Below, in pieces: positions 38,575 through 48,955 of a DNA stretch of 64,000 bases. The first letter of the stretch is position 1. Each line of letters opens with the position of its first letter. A model generated the notes under the pieces. It ran no database searches. It saw only the letters and a list, made by a program, of their open reading frames with translations, and was not told the origin of the DNA. Made by a program: the position numbers and the translations under genes. Source of the DNA: Sanghuangporus weigelae (Eukaryota; Basidiomycota; Agaricomycetes; Hymenochaetales; Hymenochaetaceae); assembly GCA_033182465.1 (NCBI GenBank), contig CP137324.1, forward strand, positions 1,488,001-1,552,000. Reading direction: 5' to 3'.

Positions 38575-39842
38575 TTACACGGAAGCCAATTTTCTTACCG
38601 CTAATGCCACCTTTGGTTTCAGAAGGATCCTCCCAGACCTGGCTTGAAGTGGCACTTCCCGGAGACCAATCTCAAGTGTGCATAGGACGGGACGTGCCCT
38701 GACAGCATCCAGCGTCGAGTTGGTCTCGACTTCCATGGTATCTTCTCGAAATATTGCGCTTGGGTTGACCATGTCTATATCGAGAAAGACTGAGAAAAGC
38801 TTTGTCTTGAGCATCTCTGACATGCTCATCGCTGATTCGATTATCTCGCTCTCCGCCACGATTCCCTGAATTCGCGACATAAAGGCCGAGGAATTCTTCT
38901 CTCCCGCGAGGACGAAAACGGATTGGAAGTAATACGACAGATCCTCTACATGTTTTGTAGAGACATTCTTGACATTCTCAGATCTACGGTTGGAAATCGA
39001 GTGTATATATGTAAGGGCTCTCCATCGTAATGCCGCTGCCAGAGACTCTTTGCCGATAATCAGTAAGGAACTCTTAAATAGACTAGTCGATCTGTAGAAA
39101 AAAGTACCTGAGCGAAGCATGTTCTCAAAAGTTTCTTTCATTTCGATGTCGGCCTGAGAAGAAAGCCCCGGACAGAACGTGCTACGGATGATGACCGAGA
39201 CTTGATAGACCGCTACAGCTTGGAGAGCGTCCGTCACCCAATTCTGCACTTCCGGTGACGGTTGAGATGATCTTTTGCTTCTGATCAAGTTATACAGGCT
39301 CTGTCCAGTGACAATTCGCAGATACTCTGCATCGGTCGGGCCTAAACCACCGCTTCGGATCCGAGTCCATGATATAGATGGTGTCTCGACCCACTCATCG
39401 ACCAAAGAAAGGGCAACATCATTGATTTTCTCGTTCAGCGCCCGACATGCATTGATAACGTCTGTCTCTGAACAAAGGTCAAGTGTGTCTTGAAACAGCC
39501 GTTTGCTCTGATCATCGCGGTTACATGTAATCGTGTTACGCGAAGTTTCCTCCTCTTGCTGAATGTCTGGTAGAGACCACTTCGGCAATTGCCGGTGACT
39601 TTTCCTTTGTATTTTCTTGTCATCTTCTTCACGTTGTCTGCCTTTGGTCCAACGCCAAGAGAGAATGTTTGGTACTTCAAAGGTCATGCTCTGACGCCAC
39701 GAAGATCTACTCGCAAAAAGTCCAGCTGCGCACTTCTCTCAGCGATAAAGCGTTTCATACCGGTTCGCTGTTGATCTAGCATCCCCATATCCTGTCCTGG
39801 CTGGACGTCTCCTTGCTTGTGTGAAAGGCCCTGAAGACCCAT
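38575..39842 (-). CDS. Uncharacterised helical protein, partner G of HSPA12-like C
   Basis: Function unknown; 410 aa in two exons, 39842-39761 and 39725-38575. The 35-bp intron is short but closes the frame (QQRTAGLFASRSSW). A start at the ATG encoding MTFEVPNIL (39687) without that intron is the alternative. The helical core aligns with E and F at CSETDVINACRALNEKIND and at the C-terminal unit (MSEMLKTKLFSVFLDIDMVN, then VLCTLEIGL). The DAWxxxCIHLAMKP block is strongly changed (QAVAVYQVSVIIRS). No transmembrane segment is obvious. It lacks the introns that E and F share in the same domain. It is head-to-head with HSPA12-like C across 423 bp. Confidence 0.78.
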
Positions 39843-40265
39843 ACGACTCTGGTGACCGTGTCCTATCAGCTGTCATCTCTGGATTCTCGTCGGTCTCGTC
39901 GGCGCTATTGTAGTTGCTTAGGATCCGGATGATTTTTTTTCGGTAACCAAACCATCATTGCGCACCTCAATTGCTCGTAGAACGGGCCTGCCGGAATGAA
40001 GATGCTCAGGGAAAGGGAGAGGACTGAGCAAAGGATGCTCATACGTGATGGGGGTATGCGTCTAAGAACGTGTAGGCTACTCTGTTGTTTCTACATCACA
40101 GAATTCAGAAGATCACAGAATTCAGAAGACATGACATTCGTGCGAGGCAGACACGCGTTATCCAGGCGAGGCCTTCTTAGCGCCGGTCCTTGTATATATC
40201 GTGGGCTCAACTCTCGTCCATAAATACTGCATACAGACTACCTACTTCTTTATCCTACGGCGATC
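39843..40265. promoter_or_regulatory. Bidirectional promoter region, pair G/C
   Basis: 423 bp between the start of partner G and the start of HSPA12-like C. It contains a perfect 17-bp tandem duplication at 40095-40128. Confidence 0.5.
40095..40128. repeat. Perfect 17-bp tandem repeat (two copies) in the pair G/C promoter
   Basis: The 17-mer atcacagaattcagaag is repeated back to back without a mismatch, 137 bp upstream of the HSPA12-like C start codon. Each copy contains GAATTC followed by GAAG. These look like heat-shock-type GAA/TTC units, but their spacing does not match the standard alternating 5-bp pattern. Confidence 0.8.
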
Positions 40266-42660
40266 ATGAACAGTGCAAAGCAACCTCGAATATTGAATCC
40301 TCAGCCTTATAAGGGACATCACAAGGAACTCATCATTGGCATCGATGTAGGCACAACGTTTAGTGGTGTTTGCTATGCATTCCTCAGACCGGGAGAAATT
40401 CCCCAAATCCACTCGGTGACAAGGTATGTATCGATAACTTGATGCCCTGTCATTCCTAATCCATTCTTTATAGGTTCACAGACCAGACTTCAGGTGACAG
40501 CAAGATACCTTCAATTATGTATTACGACAAGGGAATGGAAATGAAGGCAGCGGGTGCAACAGCTGCAACTGAGGACACTGATGTCGAAGCGGAATGCGAA
40601 GGATGGCTCAAAGTGCAATAGTAAGTCGCCTCATCTTACATACAGTACTCCAAGCCTTTCTGACCTCACTCATCAAGCTTCAAGATGCATATGAGGCCTG
40701 CTGGTAGGACGATTGATACAAAAGGCCTGGAGATCAGCCCTTTACCGCAATCTAAGACTCCGACAGCCGTCATGGGCGATTTCCTTGGCTATCTTTATTC
40801 AGAAACGGTCAAGTACATCAGGATTCATCACTCCGACAGTACCGATCTTCTGAAGAGCGTCAATGATCGGATCAAGTTCGTACTGAGCCACCCAAATGGA
40901 TGGACTGGCTTACCACAACAAAGCATGCGCGAAGCAGCAGTCTTGGGAAGGCTAGTGAAGGACAGTGAAGAAGCGCGCACAAAGATCAGTTTCGTCTCGG
41001 AGGGTGAAGCCAGTGCGCTTTCCTGCCTCGCTGGGGGATTCTGTCCTCCTAGCCTCGATGTGAGGACCTGCCCTTTCATTGTGTAGACTTCTCTGTTTCA
41101 TGTTTTTTCTCTCTTTATAGCGTGGATATCGCTTTATGATCGCCGATTTAGGTGGAGGAACTCTCGATATGACATCCTACGAAGTTACAAGTTCATCCCC
41201 ATTACGCCTTAAGGAGCTCACCTCATCTGATAGTTTGTTAGTTCTACGTCTCCCGTAAACTGATTCTGATATTCTCACCAGGTCGATTCGCCGGTTCTAT
41301 ATTCGTCAACAATAGTGCAAGAAACCTTGTTCAAAGTAAGCGGATGTTTCGTTTTGATGTCGTGCATAACTGTCCTGACCATACATCAGAGCTCTTACGA
41401 GGATCGCAGTACGACAATCCGGAAATTCTAAAGGAAGCAATCGACGATCATTTTGAAAATTCTACCAAGAGACAATTCAAGGACGAGAGAAAAATCTCAT
41501 GGCTTCGTGTTGGAAATCGCGACGAGAACACTGCGAAATTAGGCATTAGACAGGGACGTCTGCGTATTGATGGGTGAGCGCCAGTATCTTATGATCAAAG
41601 GAGCGTCTTGACCATCTACTAACTGTAACTTTAGTACAGACATGGCGAGCTGCTTCGAACGGTCGATTTCCGAAGCACTCAAAATGATCAAAGCTCAGAT
41701 AGCTAGATGCGGTGGAAAGTCGATGGTAGAGCCGGCTTTGCACAGAACGATGATCACAAACGTACTGACTGTTTTCTTAGCCTGTCTGGCTTGTCGGCGG
41801 CTTTGCTGCAAGTGACTGGTTGTTTTTAAAGTTAGAAGACGCACTGAGGAGTGATGGAGTTGAAATTCGTCGTCCGACAGCAATTGATCTGTATACCTTT
41901 TTTCATATTCTCTGGCGGGGCAACTTATCACGCTGATCTTCACTGCTCATAGGTCAAAAGCTGTAGCTCACGGGAACGTATCATACAGTTTAGAGAACAT
42001 AGTGTCGAGCCGAGTCACTAGGTGTACTTATGGCCTTCTCTGCAGCACAGAGTATGACAAGAATGATGCGGAGCATCGTAGACGGAAACATTTGCAGTAT
42101 ACGAACCTCAAAGGTCAGTTGATGATGCCAGGAAAGTTCGACATCATTGTAAAGAAGGTGAGTGAGCATTCGAACATTGATCGTTGTAAAACCCATTTTA
42201 ATATCCGATTTCATCTTAGAATAACGAAGTGAAGGAAGCAAAACGGTTCAGCAGATCTTATCAGCGTTTAGTTGAAGATATCTCATCTGCGAGAATCAAG
42301 ACGAGAATCCACAGTTTTGCCGATGGACATCCCGTTCCAAAATGGTATGACGAGAACGAAGGCATGTAAACTTTTATCTATTTGGTCAAATGGCAATCTG
42401 ATCTGGTATGTTTGTGGCATAAAGACACGTTTGATCTCGCCTTTGTTATAGATGCTGATCTTTCACGTCTATGTCGAATCTCCAATCTCCAATATTACAA
42501 CGACAAGACATTCTGGGAGTTAATATATGAAGTCGAGATTATGTTCGGTTTGACGGAGCTCCAAGCCAGGATCAAATGGACAGAAAATGTACGTCGCGCG
42601 GCTTGATAGGTACCTACCTTTGATTGAGACAGTCTTCTTTGTCAGGGAAAAACGAAATAG
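40266..42660 (+). CDS. HSPA12-like HSP70-fold ATPase, copy C (diverged)
   Basis: 578 aa in twelve exons: 40266-40423, 40474-40620, 40678-41059, 41121-41232, 41282-41335, 41390-41573, 41635-41725, 41781-41890, 41953-42157, 42220-42361, 42452-42588 and 42646-42660. Motifs are GIDVGTTFSGVCYAF, PNGWTGLPQQSMREA, SEGEASALSC, DLGGGTLDMTSYEV (from about residue 238) and PVWLVGGFAAS (from 377). The nucleotide site therefore seems intact, although the protein is clearly more diverged than A and B. Intron 10 begins with GC (gcatgt) at the position where A and B have GT; a GT donor two bases further on would lead to a stop. The last exon encodes GKTK. Its 3' end converges with carboxylesterase copy 2. 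Confidence 0.87.
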
Positions 42661-42994
42661 TATGTCTTTTTGACTGATGCTCGTCAGACACTTACCAGGC
42701 TTTCAGTGGTCCTGCGCTTATATTTTATGATGAATGAAGTCTCATCGTTCTTGCGCGAAATGACATGACAATTGGGCTGTTTTCTCGACTTCGGTTCACA
42801 AACTTGTAGCATCTTCTGTAGCAGTATTTGTGCCTCATATTCATTGAAATCGATCTATTTTGATTCGAGATGTGTTATAGACGGAGAAATTTGTCCCTGT
42901 CCTGTGTACCGAGCTCTCTGCATTTGATCTGATCATTTCGTACGTGAAGCAAGGATGTCTTCGAGCACACAGGTAACTCCTACTTTCTCTCTTC
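42661..42994. other. Convergent spacer
   Basis: 334 bp between the 3' ends of HSPA12-like C and carboxylesterase copy 2. Nothing supported. Confidence 0.4.
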
Positions 42995-45348
42995 TCACTT
43001 CTCAAATTCATTCAGAACCTCAGGCGAATTCAAGAAGTCCGTCATTCCCAAGTTGAAATCTTTCAAGAAAGAGTTCAGGTTAGCTTTGCTACTTTGCACA
43101 GTGACTTCTGGCTCACCGTCATCGATAGCCGTGATATTATTCCTCATCAATTGCAGCACTTTCTTGCCTTGGTAAGTGAATCTTGGCCAAGAAGCTTTCC
43201 GAAGGCACCATGAACTTATAATCAGACATTGTAGGCGTAGAGACTCACGTCCTGGATTCATATCCGAGATGAAATTAAGGTAAAAGTCTAGCATATCATT
43301 AGCGAATTCATCTTCAACCGGAGTCGGAACGGGTCCGTAAAGGAGAGCCAGCTCAGAAGCGTGCGCAACTGGTTGTCACTATAAGAAGACGTCTTGCTCA
43401 AAAAGCGACCGAGATATACGCACCACCAAGAGTCACATTGTTGCCTGGGATAAACTCCCTGAAATGGTATGCAAAAAGTGGCTGCAGAGACGCAGCTCGG
43501 TCGAAGAAGAACCGTCTAGGTGCAAGGAACATGTTATCTCCATAGAATGCAGACGCTCTGTCAAACAGCGAGTCTCCGGTGTTAAATGGAGCGTTATTTG
43601 CTGAATCATTTCTAGGGTAAAACTCGTTGATTCTGGAGAGTACGTCCGGTGTCAAGGTACGGTTATCCAAGATTAATTTTCCGATGAATGTATTGAGGGC
43701 TTGGTCTTCTGTCATTCCCGGATGTGCATCACCTAGAAGAGTCTCGCTGAACCTTGTGCCCTCATTGAGCTTGACATTAAAGCAGATCAGGAATCAGCGA
43801 AGAGTAAGTTTGACATTGGCCATTAGGACTCACATTGGTTCCGGCTAGGAAGGGCACACGCAAAAAGCTTCCAGAAGAAATTTTCGCAGAAGCTCTCTCC
43901 TCGACGAAGCTCCCAGGTGGTCCGACAGCTGGCTCCCATAACTGCGTATTCAGCGTTGAGCTAACCATCTCATTGCTCACGTTCAGCAGCGTCTTAGAAC
44001 AATCAGCTGTCATAAGCACTTCTCTTGTAAACAAAACATAATAAAGTTCTTTTACCTCAAAAGGAACGCTTTGAAGGCACGAGACAGACTCAGAACTCAG
44101 AGGACAGCCTAAATTAGCTACGAGGCGCGCGAACGGCTTCCCTGGCTCGTCATATTGGAAGGCATACGGTGCACTCTTGCTATAGATGAAAGTTAAGACA
44201 ATATCAAAATCGAGAGGATTGGCAATGGTTACAATGGGCCTGTGGGTGAGTCTGCCATGCCAGCCCGGAATAGCATTCGCTTCGCAGGGAAGACGATGTG
44301 CGCTAACACACTACCCGCTCCTGCAGACTAGGAGTGTGTTCAGTAGTATACTTTGGCGGGCTGAAGTACACTCACTTGACCCCAGATAGTAACCTAACAA
44401 TCGGAAGGGGCAATCAGCAATACAACAAGAGAATCGATTCCTGTAGGATAGACCTTGTCGGGATCGCCTCCGAAAGATGCTATGTTATCTTGAATAAACT
44501 CTAGCGCCAATCGTTGATCATGCAGACCGTTGTTGAGGTCTTCAGGCGCGACATGTGAGCTCGCCAACTGGCATGCAGTCAATACCACTTGCTCAGTTAT
44601 TGCAAATCGATGCTCACAAATCCAAAAGTATTGATGCGATAGTTGCTACGACAATGAATCTGAGCCCTTTAGCTGGATTAAGAGATGGGTCTATCGACCA
44701 TGCACTCACAAGTTCACGTAAATGAAGGGCTTTCCAATCTCAATACTTCGATTAATCAAGCCTGTATTGAATGTGTCAGTATACACATTTCGTAAGAATT
44801 AAAGGGAAGACCTGACGTGTTGGGTCGTAAGTATGAATAGAAGCAGCACTATTGTATGTTATTTTTTAGCTTCATTCGCAGTCAGTGCACGTACCCGGAT
44901 GTCCATTGCCCTCCCTACGGTTACCAGTCAAAAAATACCTTCGCGTTACTGAAAATGAACAGTTACTCACGTAGATGTATGCAAGCACCGGCAATTTTGC
45001 GTCAGGTGAGGTTCCATTTGGCCTCCAGACATTCAAGAATAGACAATCCTCACTCATAGGTGCTCCGAGGGTTGCTGGCAGTTGGGGACAAGCATCTCCA
45101 AAAGCTGATGCATTACGAATCCCTTCCGACGCAGTCCTTATCGGCACAGGTGCCTCGAACCTAAGGTTTCCGACTGGAGGATGAGCGAAAGGAATACCAA
45201 GCCAGTGCTCAGTCCCGTTAGATGTAAGGATGCCTTGGAACGTCCCCGATGTCGTGGCGACTATGAGCTGGTCAGGGTTCGACTGAGCAAGAGCAGCGAA
45301 AATAGAAAGGCATAAACAGAGAAAGATAGTTTTCGATACGACGTCCAT
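42995..45348 (-). CDS. Secreted type B carboxylesterase/lipase, copy 2 (intact)
   Basis: 542 aa, fourteen exons on the complement: 45348-44971, 44914-44895, 44848-44817, 44761-44710, 44645-44618, 44567-44454, 44393-44376, 44327-44233, 44179-44056, 43992-43834, 43769-43424, 43368-43249, 43195-43118 and 43059-42995. A signal peptide ([21 protein letters not shown]) precedes the [12 protein letters not shown] block. The nucleophile lies in GQSAGAGS, the catalytic Glu in LNEGTRF and the His in [12 protein letters not shown]. Most exons have exactly the length of their counterpart in copy 1 (7525-9862), including 20- and 18-nt micro-exons. The frame is open throughout, which makes this copy the reference for the shifted sister gene. 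It is probably an extracellular esterase of unknown substrate. Confidence 0.92.
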
Positions 45349-46698
45349 GACTAGGTATGTGCCAGACCATGTTCGCTCGCCTTTGAAGCGGGCTTTTATA
45401 AAGGCCGACAAGCAAGCAAGATCTCGGTTTTGGCGCATTTTTGCCATTGAGATAACAATCTCGATATCCCAAAGTTGTGCGGAGACAAAGCCAAGGCGTA
45501 TCATGGGACGCGATTTATCAGAGGGACTGAACTTCTAAGCTATGTTACTGCATTTAAGAAGCACGATGCCGACCGATTCTAAAGATATCCAGCGTGCCGT
45601 CCGGAGCGTCGATGGCTAATGGCAAACCAGTGATCTTCTTTATAACAGAAGCCGACATTATTTTGCAAATAACCGACTTTTTTCTGTCGAGAGAAATGGG
45701 TAAACATCGAGCCAAAGCGACATTTTTAAGACATAATCAAATAAGACCGTCTGCATCTTTCGTGGAGCCCTTTCTAATAGACCGAGCAGTAGAACAGAGA
45801 TGGTCCATCGGGAGCAGCTATGGACATCCCAAAATCGTCGGAAGACTCGGAATGCGATGAGGAAATTGAAGAAACAGACTGACCTGCAGGAGCGGTCCGC
45901 TTACCATCACATGACCCAAAAACGTTCAGTAACGGGCTTCATAATGGTCACGTTCATCATCTTGTTTCTTCAGCATCTATGATCTTCAAGTTATCTTTCT
46001 GCGAGCGCAATTCTTCAAATTTGCGATAACGGTGCATCCCGAACTCCGAAAAGGCTGGAGGGTGCCAGGAAGGCGCGTCAACTGATGGTGTGTGTTCCAT
46101 TCATATGAACAGGAGGAACCCGCAGGATGCGGGCAGTACATCAGATGTTGAAGAAGATCGAAAAAGTGCAGGAGGATTCCTCGTCTGGATTGAAGGGTAA
46201 GTCAACGAGGCTGTCCTTTCTTTGTATGCTTGGATGAGAACCGTACGGAAGCACCGCTTCGGTCTGACGCTATCCTCGTAAATGTTTGCTTGTTGTGCTT
46301 TACTTCATTGCTGCGGCCGTCTATTTTTGAACTGAACCTAGAGCTATTGTGCATAAAAGATAGGTTACGAGATGAGATCACAGAGTAAAGAAAGGACGCT
46401 GAATCAAGATGAAACGACTGAACTCAATAACTGCTGCGTTTTCTGTTATGAGGTGTCAAGTAAACTCATATTTCGAGGCTCAAGGGGTACCCTAATCATC
46501 TCAGTCATATCTGCACTTATTCTCTTGCTTCTAACCACGTGGAATAGAGACTCGGACATGCGTTTTCCAGCACTTTGAAGCTTGCTTCCGTGATCCTTGT
46601 GACTAACATGAGAACAACAGCCTACTGCCTGTTGCTCAGTTGCATTTGTGCTTCAACGACCACAATCTTTGCCGATCACTGACCAGAGTTGCTCTGGA
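45349..46698. other. 1.35 kb region upstream of HSPA12-like D
   Basis: At the position where a divergent partner gene would be expected, no homologue of partners E, F or G is visible on either strand. A weak small-protein model on the plus strand is given separately. The carboxylesterase copy 2 promoter lies at the left end. Confidence 0.5.
46105..46578 (+). CDS. Possible small two-exon membrane protein, about 97 aa
   Basis: Weak model. Exon 1 (46105-46192) encodes a Ser/Glu-rich start (MNRRNPQDAGSTSDVEEDRK). Exon 2 (from about 46376 to 46578) encodes a segment ending with one hydrophobic helix (LIISVISALILLLLTTW). The donor (gggtaagt) is good. The acceptor that keeps the frame (atgag) is poor, while the better upstream acceptor (gatag) leads to an early stop. 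No family is recognised. It is upstream of and co-directional with HSPA12-like D, so it could be a membrane partner or a decayed gene. Confidence 0.22.
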
Positions 46699-48472
46699 AT
46701 GGGCTCTAGGTACTCCTCTTCAACGTCTCCACCCAAGGCTCCAGGTATTATCCTAGGATTCGATGTAGGATCAATAACGAGCGCTGTATCTTTCGCTCTG
46801 TTGCTTCATGATCGGCCTGTCGAAGTTCGGTCGGTTACGTGGTAGGTAAATATCTACCACTAATAACTATCAACTGACGCCTTGTTGATATTCGTAGGTT
46901 TACTGGTCTGGATTCACCAGCTAACAGAATCCCGTCAATTATGTATTACGATCGACATGGGGTTTTATTGGTAGCGGGGGCTTCGACTGTCTCGGAATCG
47001 ATTATTTGTGATGCTGATGATCAAGGTTGGTTCAAGGTTGAGCGGTGAGTGTCACCACGCTTACTTGCGATTCTTGCGTTGGCTAAAGTATCTTCAACAA
47101 AGGTTTAAAATACATCTACGGCCGTACGATTGGAAATTCGACTCTTCAGACTTTCAGTCTGGCTTGCTCCCTCCAAGCAAGACGGCGATACAAGTCATGG
47201 GTGACTTCCTGCGTTATCTCTGTGGCGAGACTGTCCAGTACATCAAGCAACATTATGTTGACGGGAAAGAAATATGGGAACAAGTTTCGCATGAGAAATA
47301 TTTCGTATTCAGTCTGCCGAATGGATGGGACAACGTCTCTCAGCATCGCATGCTCCAAGCAGCGATACACGCTGGTCTTGTGTCTGACTACTACGAACCG
47401 GAATCCCAAATAAAATTTGTATTCGAGGACGACGCCAGTGCTTTCTCACGTTTGCTTGGGCACGATATTGATGACAATCCAGTATGTGTCTGAACGATAT
47501 GACCCGGAGCACGCGCTTACTCAACGCAACCTAGCAAAAGAATCGCTTCGTTTTATTTGACGCAGGAGAAAGCATTTTACAAGTTGCATCGTACGAGGTG
47601 GATGAAATCAGGCCGCTGTCATTGAAGGAAATCTCATCCTCCAATCGTTCGTACTTACTGGCATATCCTTCCATCCCGGATATCATAATCCGACCTCCTT
47701 ATACAGATTGCTACTCTGGATCTGTATTCATCTACGAAAGATTACGGGAGTTACTGAAGAGTAAGTCGGGATGTCACAGCTTCTTCATTATAATGACGTT
47801 CAGAACCAGGGAAGCTATGCGGATCTCGATATGATGATCAAAAAATTCTGGACGGGATTTTAGAGGATGGCTTTGGGTCTCTCCTGAAGTTCAGTTTCAG
47901 TGATTCGAAGCAATTCTGTTTGCTGCGTGCTGGTGATCGGAGAGATAATGATTCTCAGCTTGGGATCCAAAGAGGTTTCCTAAAACTTGATCGGTGAATA
48001 TGCCAAGTATTGCTTCTTGTCCTAAGATCTCATCATTCCTCTATCTATCCTGACGAGCTACAGACTAGAACTTGCAACATGTTTTGAACATTGTGTGCGC
48101 AATGCGCTGGTTTTAATCAGACAACAAGTGGATTTATGTGGAGGAAAACCCGTGGTAAGTGATCTATTTCTTCGTTGTTTCATTTTGACTAAATGAACTT
48201 GTATATTAGCCGGTGTATCTTGTCGGAGCTCTCGGTTCTAAGCCGTGGATGATTGAAAGGTTGAAAGAAAGCCTGTTGGAGGATGGCATTATAGTTGTCT
48301 CCCCAGACATTGATCTGTGAGTTCTCTAAGTGGACGCTATTTCATCCTGGCCTTAGCGTGACCTGCTGCTAGGAATAGTGCCGTCGCTGATGGTTGTGTG
48401 TCTCACCTACTACATCAAGCGGAATGCAAGCGGGAAGTGAAACGTGCCGATGGAATAATATGTTCTCGCTGA
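46699..48472 (+). CDS. HSPA12-like copy D: degenerate, C-terminally truncated
   Basis: About 440 aa in nine exons: 46699-46841, 46898-47044, 47103-47481, 47535-47646, 47707-47760, 47804-47993, 48064-48154, 48210-48316 and 48373-48472. Exon lengths 112, 54, 91 and 107 match copies A to C, so it is a true paralogue with an open frame. The nucleotide site is altered. GIDVGTTFSG is GFDVGSITSA, D-x-GGGT is DAGESI (residues 232-237), EGEASALSC is EDDASAFSR, and the adenosine motif is PVYLVGALGS. It ends about 150 residues before the other copies, after a stretch aligned to their exon 9, with no further homologous exon downstream. It may be a pseudo-ATPase or a decaying gene. No divergent partner is present. 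Confidence 0.8.
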
Positions 48473-48955
48473 ATTCGAGCGAGATAAACCACAGAGACTT
48501 TGTCGCACTGCGTCGGTCTTCCTTTATACTCCCTGTATGTTTAGGTATACTGTATGATATTACTTTTTCTCAAAGAATGAATACACATTTTGCATGTGCG
48601 AGCGCCCTCTTACAAAAATTGTGGGAAATGATGGCGTCATTTCTTGCAAGTCCACCCATTACAACCCATCTTTTCCTCAACTTTGAACGCTGTGGCTCTT
48701 CTTTAAACCTTTTCCCACCATCTTCGACGATATCCTGCGCAAGAGGGAGAAATAACTGGAAATTCGGGTAGATAATGGTAATGGTAATCCAACCTCATGA
48801 CCAATAGGAATATTCCGAATCCGAATTCCTCGCACCAAGGTCGTGTTGTTCGTGAATGCAGCTTATCCAGTCTGCAATCCTCATTGTCCAACATTCAACA
48901 TCACTGAGTGCAATCATCAAGATTTCAATAACCTGGCAGAACGGGTGAGGAAGGC
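48473..48955. other. Spacer upstream of the sulfite oxidase-like gene
   Basis: 483 bp. I looked for the missing C-terminal exons of HSPA12-like D here and found none. It holds the promoter of the sulfite oxidase-like gene. Confidence 0.4.

Noticed and set aside
40095-40128. Canonical heat-shock element in the G/C promoter
   Set aside because: The GAA and TTC units are present but not in the alternating 5-bp register that HSF needs. Reported only as a repeat.
22024-42660. Calling copies A, B and C ordinary cytosolic HSP70 chaperones
   Set aside because: They have the nucleotide-binding fold with HSPA12-type motifs (PNGWSG, TEGEAS), but no beta-sandwich substrate-binding domain and no EEVD tail.
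45349-46698. A decayed E/F/G-type partner for HSPA12-like D
   Set aside because: I looked on both strands for the conserved HDxLDAW and VFS blocks and found neither.
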